Assembly (NCBI GenBank): GCA_017577615.1
Contig: PKRE01000008.1
Span: forward strand, 122,590 to 186,589
Source of the DNA: Gammaproteobacteria bacterium
GTDB lineage: Bacteria > Pseudomonadota > Gammaproteobacteria > Steroidobacterales > Steroidobacteraceae
DNA: 64,000 nt
Direction: 5' to 3'
The position numbers and the translations under genes were made by a program. This document shows, piece by piece, positions 51,498 to 60,164 of this stretch. A model generated the notes under the pieces. That model was not told where the DNA came from and did not search any database. It was given only the letters and a program-made list of their open reading frames with translations. The stretch's first letter is position 1. Each line of letters opens with the position of its first letter.

Positions 51498-53189
51498 ATG
51501 TTGAAGGAACCTGCACGAAAGTACCGCCCGTTCGCACCTATCGGCCTACGCGATCGCACCTGGCCGGACAAAGTCATCAGCGCACCTCCCATCTGGTGCA
51601 GCGTCGATCTGCGCGACGGCAATCAAGCGCTGATCGAGCCCATGGGCAGCGCCCGCAAGCGCCGCATGTTCGACTTGCTTGTAAAGACGGGCTTCAAGGA
51701 GATCGAGGTCGGCTTCCCTGCGGCCTCGCAGACCGATTTCGACTTCGTGCGCGAGCTCATCGAGCACAACCTGATTCCGCACGATGTCACCATTCAGGTA
51801 CTGACGCAGGCGAGGGCCGAGCTCATCGCCCGCACGTTCGAAGCGCTGCGCGGCGCACGCCGGGCGATCGTGCACCTCTATAACTCCACCTCCCCGGTGC
51901 AGCGCCGCGTGGTCTTCGGTCTGGATCGACCGGGCGTCGTCGATATCGCCGTCACGGGCGCGAAGCTCGTCGCAGAGCACGCTGCTCGCCAACCCGAGAC
52001 CGAGTGGATCTTTCAATACAGTCCCGAGAGCTTCACCGCCACCGAGCTCGACTTCGCCGTGGAGATCTGTGACGCGGTCAACGCCGTGTGGCAGCCCACG
52101 CCGGCTCGTAAGACCATCATCAACCTTCCCGCGACGGTGGAGATGGCGACCCCGAATGTCTACGCCGATCAGATCGAGTGGTTCGCACGACACGTCGCAC
52201 ATCGCGACTCGATCGTGCTCTCCGTCCATCCGCACAACGATCGCGGCACTGCCGTGGCTGCTGCCGAGCTGGCGCTCATGGCAGGCGCCGATCGGGTGGA
52301 AGGGACGCTCTTCGGCAACGGCGAACGCACTGGCAACGTCGATATTGTCACCCTTGCGCTCAATATGTATACGCAGGGCGTGCATCCGGGCCTCGATTTT
52401 TCCAACATCAACGAGGCGGCGCGGATCGTCGAGCAGTGCAATCAGCTGCCCATCCATCCACGACACCCGTACGTCGGCGACTTGGTCTTCACCGCCTTCT
52501 CGGGCTCGCACCAGGATGCGATCAAGAAAGGCTTTGCCGCACGGCGCGAGGACGACATCTGGGAAGTGCCCTATCTGCCGATCGATCCGCGTGATGTCGG
52601 GCGCAGCTACGAATCAATCATTCGTGTGAACAGCCAATCCGGTAAGGGTGGCATTGCGTACTTGCTGGAGCGCAACTACCAGCTCACTCTGCCCCGTCGC
52701 TTGCAGATCGAATTCAGCCAGGTCGTGCAAGCGGTCGCGGACGCGACGGGCAAGGAGCTGACCGCCGAGGAGCTGTGGCAGCTGTTCGAGCGCGAATACC
52801 TGTCTCGCTCGGGTCCGTACGTGCACTTGGGACATCAGCTCTCCCGCGGCGCCCGAGCACGCGAGCAAATAACGCTGAAAGCGCGCTATTACGGACAAGG
52901 CGCCGTGCTCAAAGGAGAAGGAAACGGACCGATTGATGCGCTCATCGACGCGATCGGCTTGCCGGTCGACGTGCTGTCCTACGAGGAACGCTCGATCGGC
53001 TCGGGCAGCAACGCGCGTGCGGTCGCATACGTCGAGGTGACCACCCCGGCGCGAGTGACACTGTACGGTGTCGGCATTCACGAGAACATCGTGACAGCGT
53101 CGCTCGAGGCCGTTCTGAGCGCGGTCAATCGCGCGCTCAGGCGAGGGCTGGTCACGGACTCGATGCCCGTGGCGAGCACGAGCGCATAG
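51498..53189 (+). CDS. leuA: 2-isopropylmalate synthase
   Basis: The 563-residue enzyme is of the actinobacterial type. The catalytic barrel (about 30-320) has WCSVDLRDGNQALIEPM, the metal motif SVHPHNDRGTAVAAAELAL and GADRVEGTLFGNGERTGN. The C-terminal LeuA_dimer regulatory domain (about 430-560) should bind leucine. It condenses acetyl-CoA with 2-oxoisovalerate. The ATG chosen gives MLKEPARKYRPFAPIGLRDR, the usual beginning; CAGAGG lies eight bases upstream. No other leu genes are adjacent. Confidence 0.95.
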   Translation: MLKEPARKYRPFAPIGLRDRTWPDKVISAPPIWCSVDLRDGNQALIEPMGSARKRRMFDLLVKTGFKEIEVGFPAASQTDFDFVRELIEHNLIPHDVTIQVLTQARAELIARTFEALRGARRAIVHLYNSTSPVQRRVVFGLDRPGVVDIAVTGAKLVAEHAARQPETEWIFQYSPESFTATELDFAVEICDAVNAVWQPTPARKTIINLPATVEMATPNVYADQIEWFARHVAHRDSIVLSVHPHNDRGTAVAAAELALMAGADRVEGTLFGNGERTGNVDIVTLALNMYTQGVHPGLDFSNINEAARIVEQCNQLPIHPRHPYVGDLVFTAFSGSHQDAIKKGFAARREDDIWEVPYLPIDPRDVGRSYESIIRVNSQSGKGGIAYLLERNYQLTLPRRLQIEFSQVVQAVADATGKELTAEELWQLFEREYLSRSGPYVHLGHQLSRGARAREQITLKARYYGQGAVLKGEGNGPIDALIDAIGLPVDVLSYEERSIGSGSNARAVAYVEVTTPARVTLYGVGIHENIVTASLEAVLSAVNRALRRGLVTDSMPVASTSA

Positions 53190-53195
53190 AACGGA

Positions 53196-53498
53196 TCAGT
53201 CGAATAGCGCCGCGCGAACGCGGCGTTCCGCCTCCAGCCAATCATCGAGCTCGTGACCTGGCGAGAACCCGCGTTGCTCGGCGAGATAGTACGCTGCAGT
53301 GGCGATCATGCCCTTGAGCTCATCGGGCGATGGGGCGCTCACGGCGACAGAATCCGAAGACGACGCCTCCATGACGGGCCGCGTCTTGCGCGCGCGAGCC
53401 TTGCGCGGCTTGGCGGCAAGCTGAAGCATCTCCGTTTCGGCCGTGGCTTTGGCTTTGCGGCGCGCTCGCTTCGTCGGCGGGTTCGGTGTCACGTCCAC
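53196..53498 (-). CDS. DUF2934 domain protein
   Basis: The 100-residue protein starts at GTG, seven to eight bases after GAGGAGA. The first half is basic and Ala/Lys/Arg-rich (PPTKRARRKAKATAE, KPRKARARKTRP), like a nucleic-acid-binding tail. The C-terminus IATAAYYLAEQRGFSPGHEL followed by DDWLEAERRV is the DUF2934 motif. Function is unknown. It converges with leuA, six bases apart. Confidence 0.8.
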   Translation of the reverse strand: MDVTPNPPTKRARRKAKATAETEMLQLAAKPRKARARKTRPVMEASSSDSVAVSAPSPDELKGMIATAAYYLAEQRGFSPGHELDDWLEAERRVRAALFD

Positions 53499-53823
53499 TA
53501 ATGTGTCTCCTCGAGTGATCAGTCCGTGCAACATGCAGGCACGGTTCATGCCAATCGCATGGAAACGCGCACGCCCGCACCCGACGGACATCGATGCGAG
53601 GTCAACGCGCCTCGGCCGAGCCGATTGTACGGAGAACACGTTACGGTTGAACGTCGCAAATTCAGTACCGAGCGCGTAGCGCCGGCAGCACACGTTCCGA
53701 AGAGCAGCTACGACGCAAGCTCGCGCCGCATCCACTCAACGGACGTGGCATGGCCCAGGGCCAGTGTCATATCGCAGTGCGCCGGCTCGTTCCTGCGCAC
53801 GCCTTCGGTGCAAGCAGCGAGCG
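53499..53823. other. Intergenic region of 325 bp
   Basis: Open frames that cross this stretch are extensions of the DUF2934 frame or short Arg-rich frames without ribosome-binding sites. It must contain the DUF2934 promoter. No repeat or RNA gene was recognised. Confidence 0.4.
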
Positions 53824-54306
53824 TCAGCCGTGATAGCCACCAGCACCGTGCACGTGCCCGTGCGCGATCTCCTCGTCCGTGGCGGGACGCACGCTTTCGA
53901 TCCGCACCTCGAAGTTCAGATGCTGACCGGCAAGCGGATGATTCCCGTCGATCGTGACGGTATCGTCGGTCACATCGGTCACTACGACCGTGCGCGAGCC
54001 GTACTCGGATTGTGCTTGCAGCTGCATGCCGACGTAGACATCATCGATGCCCCGGAGCGCACGCCGCGGAATGCTCTGCACCAGCTCCTGGTCGTACTCG
54101 CCATAGCCTTCGGCCGGGCTCAGCCTGACACTGACCAGATCGCCGACTTTCTTGCCCTCCAGCGCACGTTCCAGCCCAGGGATCAAGTTCCCATTACCGT
54201 GCAGGTAGGCGAGCGGCTCCCCACCTGCCGAGCTGTCGATCGTCTTACCGGCATCATCGGTAAGCGTGTAGTGAATGAAAACGACGGTGTCTTGAGCGAC
54301 TTGCAT
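53824..54306 (-). CDS. FKBP-type peptidyl-prolyl isomerase, SlyD-like
   Basis: The 160-residue protein has VVFIHYTLTDDAGKTIDSS at the start, LIPGLERALEGKKVGD and SPAEGYGEYDQELVQSIPR. The flap insertion (about 70-130) contains VTDDTVTIDGNHPLAGQHL, the SlyD-type IF domain. The short His-containing tail (HGHVHGAGGYHG) may bind metal weakly but is much shorter than that of SlyD. It catalyses proline isomerisation and acts as a chaperone. The ATG chosen (MQVAQDTVV) starts at strand one. Confidence 0.93.
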   Translation of the reverse strand: MQVAQDTVVFIHYTLTDDAGKTIDSSAGGEPLAYLHGNGNLIPGLERALEGKKVGDLVSVRLSPAEGYGEYDQELVQSIPRRALRGIDDVYVGMQLQAQSEYGSRTVVVTDVTDDTVTIDGNHPLAGQHLNFEVRIESVRPATDEEIAHGHVHGAGGYHG

Positions 54307-54538
54307 GAGTGAATCACCAGCAGGTGGGAGACAAGTCATTAGACTCCGCCTCTCGCGTGCCCGCGTCAACCCCGTCGACAAATCATTACGTAGCAGCGCA
54401 CATTTCGTGTTGCTCGCTCACCACGAGCAGCGCTGCAAGACACCGCAGGACATAGCGACGAGAAAACGAGCCAGGTCGCACAAATCCGTTGTGCATCATG
54501 CTCTTGGCACGCTCAAGCATGCTCGCTCGCATACCGCG

Positions 54539-55888
54539 TCAGACAGCGGAGCTGTGCTCGTCGAGGCGCTCGCGAGCGTCAGACAGAGCCTGCCGGCGTT
54601 CACTCACAGTCTCCATTCCGTTCTCCAGTCGCGCACGCATCACGGCTTCATCGAGATCACCGGTCCACTTGCCCACGACGAGCGTCGCCACAGCGTTGCC
54701 GATCAAGTTCGTGAGCGCTCGCGCCTCCGACATGAAGCGATCGATGCCCAGAATCAGTGCGAGCGCCGCAACGGGCACCGTTCCGATCGCCGACAGCGTG
54801 GCGGCAAGCACGACGAAACCGCTACCCGTCACGCCTGCCGCGCCTTTGGACGTCAGCAGCAGCACGGCCAGCAACGTCAGCTGATCGACGAGCCCCAGCT
54901 GCGTATTCGTCGCTTGCGCCAGAAATACGGCTGCCATCGTCAGATAGATCGACGTGCCATCCAAGTTGAATGAATAGCCGGTGGGAATCACCAAGCCAAC
55001 CACAGACTTCTTCACGCCCAACCCTTCGAGCTTGGTGATCATTCGCGGCAGGACGGACTCGGACGAGGACGTGCCGAGCACGATCAACAGCTCCTCTCTG
55101 AGATAGCGGACGAGCTTCGAGATACGAAATCCATGCATCCGTGCAATAGCGCCGAGAATCACCAGGATGAAGATGAGGCAGGTGGCATAGAAGCACAGCA
55201 TCAGCTTTCCCAGCGACAGCAAGCTCGCGACGCCGTACTTGCCGATCGTGAACGCCATGGCGCCAAAGGCACCGATCGGCGCCAAGCGCATCACGATGCC
55301 GATGATGCCGAACAGCACCTGTGACACCTGACTGATGAAGTCGAACACCAATGTGTTACGTCCGCCGCAGCGATGCAAAGCAAAGCCGAACAGCAGCGCG
55401 ACGAACAGCACCTGCAGAACATGGTTCTTCGCGAACGCATCAACCATGCTTGCGGGAATCACGTCGAGGAGGAAATCGACAGCGCTCGGCATCCGTCCCG
55501 GCGCTACATACTGCTCCACGGCACTGTTATCGAGCGCGCTCGGGTCGACGTCCATGCCGGCGCCAGGCTTCACGACGTTGACCACGATCAGCCCGACCAC
55601 TAGCGCCAACGTGCTGACGACCTCGAAGTACAAGAGCGCGACGCCGCCGGTCTTGCCGACTTGCTTCACCTGATCGATTCCGGCAATGCCGATCACCACT
55701 GTGCAGAAGATGATCGGCGCGATCAGCATCTTGATGAGCTTGATGAAACCATCCCCGAGCGGCTTGAGCGCCGCGCCTGTTTCGGGCGCAAAGTGGCCGA
55801 CAAGAATGCCAAGCAGAATCGCGACGATGACTTGCACGTAGAGCGAGCGCATCCACGCGCGCTTGGAGTTCGTTTGCGCCTGTGACAT
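54539..55888 (-). CDS. dctA: C4-dicarboxylate:cation symporter DctA
   Basis: The 449-residue DAACS-family transporter has the motifs FIKLIKMLIAPIIFCTVVIGIAG, SSSESVLPRMITKLEGLG, PTGYSFNLDGTSIYLTMAAVF, TSKGAAGVTGSGFVVLAATL and DRFMSEARALTNLIGNAVATLVV. All are conserved in DctA. It imports succinate, fumarate and malate with protons or sodium. It stands alone; no dctBD genes are adjacent. Confidence 0.95.
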   Translation of the reverse strand: MSQAQTNSKRAWMRSLYVQVIVAILLGILVGHFAPETGAALKPLGDGFIKLIKMLIAPIIFCTVVIGIAGIDQVKQVGKTGGVALLYFEVVSTLALVVGLIVVNVVKPGAGMDVDPSALDNSAVEQYVAPGRMPSAVDFLLDVIPASMVDAFAKNHVLQVLFVALLFGFALHRCGGRNTLVFDFISQVSQVLFGIIGIVMRLAPIGAFGAMAFTIGKYGVASLLSLGKLMLCFYATCLIFILVILGAIARMHGFRISKLVRYLREELLIVLGTSSSESVLPRMITKLEGLGVKKSVVGLVIPTGYSFNLDGTSIYLTMAAVFLAQATNTQLGLVDQLTLLAVLLLTSKGAAGVTGSGFVVLAATLSAIGTVPVAALALILGIDRFMSEARALTNLIGNAVATLVVGKWTGDLDEAVMRARLENGMETVSERRQALSDARERLDEHSSAV

Positions 55889-56224
55889 TGCTCCAGCAAG
55901 CTTGTTCGAGAGGCCGGCAGTATATCCGTACCAACCTTGCCCGTCGGTACGTTGCTATTCGTCAGCGCACCGAGCACCGATGATCGCGACGGCCGAAAGG
56001 ATGGTGATAGGAATGCGCGCCGTGCGCTGGCGCCAGCGATGACTCACCCGACGGGCGCCGTGATGCACTTCGAACCAATTCCGTTCCTCGCCATGCGCTT
56101 CACGGCATCAGGCTCAAGCGGGATATTCCTGCAAGAACCTGTCTTTGTGTAACTTATTAGCGCTGCCGAGCACGACCTCGCTCACGCTTGCGAGCTCATC
56201 CTAAGAAAGTCTCGGCAGAGACCC
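55889..56224. other. Divergent intergenic region of 336 bp
   Basis: The region separates dctA (minus) from the YkgJ-like gene (plus) and must hold both promoters. No convincing gene is seen. Confidence 0.4.
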
Positions 56225-56569
56225 ATGAGTAAGCCAGGAAACGTCTGGGGCAATCCCTGCCTTCAGTGTGGTGCGTGCTGCGCTACTTATCGAGTTTCCT
56301 TCTATTGGGCGGAGGCCGAGCAACGCGGCCTGCCGGACGACTTGATCGAGCAGATCAGTCCCTGGCATGCCTGCATGGCCGGCACCGGGCAGCCCGAGCC
56401 ACGCTGTCGCGCGCTCGCCGGCACGATAGGGGAATCCGTCTCATGCCTCGTGTATCCGCAGCGACCCGAGCCTTGCCGCGAGCTGCAGCCAGGCGACGAC
56501 AAGTGTGTGCGGGCGCGCCGCCGCCATGGGCTCGGCTCGTTCGATGACGAGACGCCTAGGGCGGCATGA
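56225..56569 (+). CDS. YkgJ-family cysteine-cluster protein
   Basis: The 114-residue protein has CLQCGACCATYRVSFYW near the N-terminus and further cysteines in HACMAG, PRCRALAG, SCLVYPQRPEPCRELQ and DKC. This pattern fits the CxxCxxCC proteins (YkgJ, UPF0153-like) thought to bind zinc or an Fe-S cluster. Function is unknown. It converges with the cyd operon, seven bases from the end of cydX. Confidence 0.85.
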   Translation: MSKPGNVWGNPCLQCGACCATYRVSFYWAEAEQRGLPDDLIEQISPWHACMAGTGQPEPRCRALAGTIGESVSCLVYPQRPEPCRELQPGDDKCVRARRRHGLGSFDDETPRAA

Positions 56570-56576
56570 GTCCCGC

Positions 56577-56729
56577 CTAGGTCTCAGATTCGAGCTCGAG
56601 CTTCGGTTGCGGCTTGACCCGTTTCTGTCGCTCCTCTCTTTGCGGCTCGGTGACGTCGTACCACATGGCGTTGAGCACCCCGAATGTGAGCGCCAGACCA
56701 AGTCCGAGGATCCAACTGAAGTACCACAT
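56577..56729 (-). CDS. cydX: Cytochrome bd oxidase small subunit CydX
   Basis: The 50-residue protein begins MWYFSWILGLGLALTFGVLN and continues AMWYD, the signature of CydX/YbgT. It has one membrane helix and a charged tail. CydX stabilises the haems of the CydAB complex. It is the last gene of the operon, 20 bp after cydB. The chosen start is fixed by the family N-terminus. Confidence 0.95.
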   Translation of the reverse strand: MWYFSWILGLGLALTFGVLNAMWYDVTEPQREERQKRVKPQPKLELESET

Positions 56730-56749
56730 GAGCGCCACCCGCTTGTGTC

Positions 56750-57886
56750 TCAATACGCGCCGCCGTGACGACGAATCTCCTCGAGCGTGATCCGACCGCG
56801 CAACACTCTGAACACCCACGCGGTATACGCGAGCACGATCGGCAAGAACACGATGACCGCGACCAGCATGATCAGCAGCGTCGTCCTGCTGCTCGACGCA
56901 TCCCAGACCGTGAGCCCGTGGCTCGGATGAGTGGATGAAGGCAGCAGGAACGGGAAGAGTGCGAAGCCTGCCGTGAGAATCGTTCCTGCCTGAACGATAC
57001 AGCTCATCAAGAACGCCAGATCTTTACGGTGCGTCCCGAGCATGACGCTCGTGAGCATTGCCGCAAGCAGAGCGGAGCCAGGCGCCAGCCACAACAGCGC
57101 GTGCGCACGGTAGTTGTCGAGCCACGCGCCTGCAGCCACTTCCACGCTCTTGCGAAGCGGATCTGCCGGACCTGCGGCGTCGATACCCGATATGACGCGC
57201 TGACCTTCCAAACCAAACGCCACCCAGACTCCGGCTGCGACGAAGGCGAGCATGAACACCACCGCGGCGGCTCTGCCGACACCTGCCGCCCGCTCCGACA
57301 TCGGGTCTCCGACCTTGAGAGCAGCGTAGGCAGCACCGTGCATCACGAGCATCGCCACGCTCACGATACCTGCGAGCAGGGCGAACGGATGCAGAAGATT
57401 GAAGAATCCCGCCGTGTACACGGGACGCTGCAGCTCATCGAAATGAAACGGCACGCCGAGGAACAGGTTGCCGAAAGCCACTCCAAAGAGCAGCGCGGGT
57501 ACCGCGCCGCCGACGAAGAGCGCCCAATCCCACACATCGCGCCACCGAGCAGACTCGATCTTGTTGCGGAAGGTGAAGCCGACCGGTCTCAGGATCAGCG
57601 CGACGAGCAACAGGAACATGGCCATGTACAAGCCTGAGAACGAAGCGGCGTAGAGCAACGGCCAGGCAGCGAACGTTGCGCCACCTCCCAGGATGAGCCA
57701 GACCTGATTGCCGTCCCAGACGGGCTCGATCGACTCGAGCAGTGCACGTCGCTCATCGTCACAGCGGCCGATGAAGCGGAAGATCGCGGCAACGCCGAGG
57801 TCGAAGCCATCCATGATCGCGAAGCCGATGAGCAATACGCCCAGGATCAGCCACCACACGATGCGCAAGGTTTCGTAATCGAGCAT
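56750..57886 (-). CDS. cydB: Cytochrome bd ubiquinol oxidase subunit II
   Basis: The 378-residue subunit has MLDYETLRIVWWLILGVLLI, GFAIMDGFDLGVAAIFRF, PVWDGNQVWLILGGGATFAAWP and many further membrane helices. It pairs with CydA in oxygen reduction. A GGGAGGG ribosome-binding site precedes the ATG; the longer frame upstream reads antisense and out of frame through cydA. Confidence 0.96.
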   Translation of the reverse strand: MLDYETLRIVWWLILGVLLIGFAIMDGFDLGVAAIFRFIGRCDDERRALLESIEPVWDGNQVWLILGGGATFAAWPLLYAASFSGLYMAMFLLLVALILRPVGFTFRNKIESARWRDVWDWALFVGGAVPALLFGVAFGNLFLGVPFHFDELQRPVYTAGFFNLLHPFALLAGIVSVAMLVMHGAAYAALKVGDPMSERAAGVGRAAAVVFMLAFVAAGVWVAFGLEGQRVISGIDAAGPADPLRKSVEVAAGAWLDNYRAHALLWLAPGSALLAAMLTSVMLGTHRKDLAFLMSCIVQAGTILTAGFALFPFLLPSSTHPSHGLTVWDASSSRTTLLIMLVAVIVFLPIVLAYTAWVFRVLRGRITLEEIRRHGGAY

Positions 57887-57906
57887 GACGGACCCTCCCC
57901 TCGTCC

Positions 57907-59478
57907 TCATGTTGCCCTGGCAACGGCTGGGGTAGCCGTCGCCTCGAGCGGCCAGTACCCGAGACCGTCGGGCCCTCGCCGGATCATGCGAATCATCAAA
58001 TAGACATCCACCACCGCGAGAGCGGTGTAGAAGACGACGAAACCGGTGAGCGACAGCCAGACGTTGGCGGCAGAGGTCGCGGACACGCCGAGGAACGTCG
58101 GCAGCACGCCATCTATCGCCCAGGGTTGCCGACCGTACTCGGCCACGATCCAACCGAGCTCCGCGGCGATCCACGGCAACGGCAAGCTATAGAACGCCAG
58201 CTTGAGGAACCAGCGTTTCTGCTCCAAGCGATGCCGCGCGGATAGATAGAAGGCCGTGGCAAACAGGAAGATGAAGAAGAAGCCCAGCGCAACCATGATC
58301 CGGAAGCTCCAGAAGAGCACCGGCACATTGGGCACGGTCGACCAAGCCGCCTGCTCGATGTGCTGCGCAGTCGCCTTGGTCGGATCGTTCACATAGCGCA
58401 GGAGCAACAGGCCGTAGCCGAGGTCAGCCTTGTATTCTTCGAAACGGGCCTTGGCGTCGGTGTCTTGCGGATTGGCTCGCAGCGCCTGCAAGGCCGCATG
58501 AGCCTGAATACCGCGCTCGATGCGCGTGCGAGCCTGCTCGACGAGCTCGAAGATGCCGGGCACCTCCTCGTCGATGGAGCGCGTGGCAATGAGTCCCAGA
58601 ATCCACGGGATCTTCACTTCCGCATGCGTCGTGCGCGCCTCCATGTCCGGAAGACCGAACACAGTGAAGCCGGCCGGCGGTGTCTCCGTGTGCCACGCGG
58701 CTTCGATGGCCGCGATCTTCATCTTTTGGTTCTCGCTCGCGACATAGCCGGATTCGTCGCCGAGCACCACGACCGACAGCGAGCAGGCGAGACCGAAGCT
58801 CGCCGCCACGGCCATCGAACGTTTGGCAATGTCCACGTTACGCCCGCGCAGCAGGTACCAAGCGCTGACCGCGAGCACAAATACCGAGCCCACGACGTAA
58901 CCTGCCGCCACGGTGTGAACGAACTTGGCCTGCGCGACAGGGTTAAACAACACTTCGGTGAACGAGGCCAACTCCATCCGCATCGTCTCGTAGTTGAACT
59001 CCGCGCCGACCGGATACTGCATCCAGGCATTGGCCACCAGGATCCACAGCGCCGAGAGGCTCGAGCCGAGCGCCACGAGTGCTGTCACGATCAGGTGCCC
59101 GACTTTGGAGAGACGGTTCCATCCGAAGAAAAACAAGCCGACGAAGGTCGATTCGAGGAAGAACGCCATCAATCCTTCGATGGCCAGAGGCGCACCGAAG
59201 ATGTCGCCGACGTAATGCGAGTAGTAGGCCCAGTTCGTGCCGAACTGAAACTCCATGGTGATGCCGGTCGCCACCCCCATGGCGAAGTTGATGCCGAACA
59301 GCAGGCCCCAGAACTTCGTCATGCGCTTCCAGATCTCGCGCCCGGTCATGACGTACGTGGCCTCCATGATCACCAGAATCATGGACAGCCCCAGCGTCAG
59401 CGGGACGAAGAGAAAGTGATACAGCGCCGTCAGTGCGAACTGCAGGCGCGAGAGGTCGACGACCTGGAAGTCGATCAT
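57907..59478 (-). CDS. cydA: Cytochrome bd ubiquinol oxidase subunit I
   Basis: The 523-residue subunit carries the haem ligands of CydA: H19 in the first helix region (LTALYHFLFVPLTLG), a His in the GWNRLSKVGHLIVTALVALG region and a Met in the later helices. The quinol loop contains GLPDMEARTTHAEVKIPWIL. The loop is about the length of the long-Q-loop type. AAGGAGGAG precedes the ATG, which overlaps cydP in ATGA. Confidence 0.95.
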   Translation of the reverse strand: MIDFQVVDLSRLQFALTALYHFLFVPLTLGLSMILVIMEATYVMTGREIWKRMTKFWGLLFGINFAMGVATGITMEFQFGTNWAYYSHYVGDIFGAPLAIEGLMAFFLESTFVGLFFFGWNRLSKVGHLIVTALVALGSSLSALWILVANAWMQYPVGAEFNYETMRMELASFTEVLFNPVAQAKFVHTVAAGYVVGSVFVLAVSAWYLLRGRNVDIAKRSMAVAASFGLACSLSVVVLGDESGYVASENQKMKIAAIEAAWHTETPPAGFTVFGLPDMEARTTHAEVKIPWILGLIATRSIDEEVPGIFELVEQARTRIERGIQAHAALQALRANPQDTDAKARFEEYKADLGYGLLLLRYVNDPTKATAQHIEQAAWSTVPNVPVLFWSFRIMVALGFFFIFLFATAFYLSARHRLEQKRWFLKLAFYSLPLPWIAAELGWIVAEYGRQPWAIDGVLPTFLGVSATSAANVWLSLTGFVVFYTALAVVDVYLMIRMIRRGPDGLGYWPLEATATPAVARAT

Positions 59479-59732
59479 GGCGCTCCTCCTTCATTCTGGA
59501 AGCGCAGGCGATACTCAGGCGTGGTTGCAGGCCCGTCTGCGATGGAGAGCTGCGTTGCCGCCTGCTCGTCGGTGACTCTCACTCGATGCGATGGCGAGAA
59601 GAACGCAGCCCAAAGAACCAGCAAAGCGGCGACCTTCGCTGCGAGAATCCAGACAATTTCCCGTCGCAGCTGGCTTCGCCAATCAGCGGTCGCGCTTCGA
59701 TCTGGCTCTGCGGCGACTCGGCTATAGGTCAT
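59475..59732 (-). CDS. cydP: Cytochrome bd accessory small subunit, CydP-like
   Basis: The 85-residue protein has one membrane helix in LRREIVWILAAKVAALLVLW followed by AAFFSP, the pattern of CydP proteins encoded before cydA in gammaproteobacteria. It should be an accessory subunit of the oxidase. AGAGG precedes the ATG chosen; a GTG nine bases upstream is possible. It overlaps the cydA start. Confidence 0.75.
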   Translation of the reverse strand: MTYSRVAAEPDRSATADWRSQLRREIVWILAAKVAALLVLWAAFFSPSHRVRVTDEQAATQLSIADGPATTPEYRLRFQNEGGAP

Positions 59733-59791
59733 TCGCTTCACCTCTGGCGCAACCGTTCACAGAACCCAACGCAGCGTTACCCACCGCTGGC

Positions 59792-60073
59792 TCATAGCGC
59801 GTCCGCCTCAAAGCTCCTCGTGTGCTTCACCCGGTCGTGCAAACGCAAAGAGCGACCGAAGCGACCGCGAACCGGAAGAAGGTTCGACGTCCGAGGTCGC
59901 GCTGAATGATCGGCAACGACCGACACTGGGCTGAAACGTGTGTGGGACGACCGAAGGAGACTGGAGCCTATGACGGCTGCGACGCTCAGCCCATACAGAG
60001 CCACGAAGTCACCGAACGCGAAGCCGAGCCACGCTAAGCCAGCGACAGCGAGAACGATTCTGTCTATGATCAT
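59792..60073 (-). CDS. Hypothetical membrane protein, possibly truncated
   Basis: The 93-residue frame starts after GGAGG with two hydrophobic segments (MIIDRIVLAVAGLAWLGFAF, ALYGLSVAAVIGSSLL). The sequence after about residue 43 turns into Arg/Ser-rich sequence that looks out of frame. It may be a real gene truncated by a frameshift. It lies 59 bp upstream of cydP on the same strand, so it could be the first gene of the cyd unit. Confidence 0.35.
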   Translation of the reverse strand: MIIDRIVLAVAGLAWLGFAFGDFVALYGLSVAAVIGSSLLRSSHTRFSPVSVVADHSARPRTSNLLPVRGRFGRSLRLHDRVKHTRSFEADAL

Positions 60074-60145
60074 GGCCTGCCTCCTTCGATCGCGCCCATG
60101 AGGAACGGGACCCGATCGTTGAACCCAGTCCGCCCTAAGTTATGT

Positions 60146-60161
60146 ATTAGTTATTACTAAT
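60146..60161. promoter_or_regulatory. Perfect palindrome upstream of the cyd operon
   Basis: ATTAGT-TATT-ACTAAT lies 73 bp upstream of the 93-residue frame. Its core TTAGT-N4-ACTAA has the same 5-4-5 layout as FNR/ANR boxes (TTGAT-N4-ATCAA) but different half-site bases. A role as operator for cyd genes is an inference. Confidence 0.4.
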
Positions 60162-60164
60162 TTA

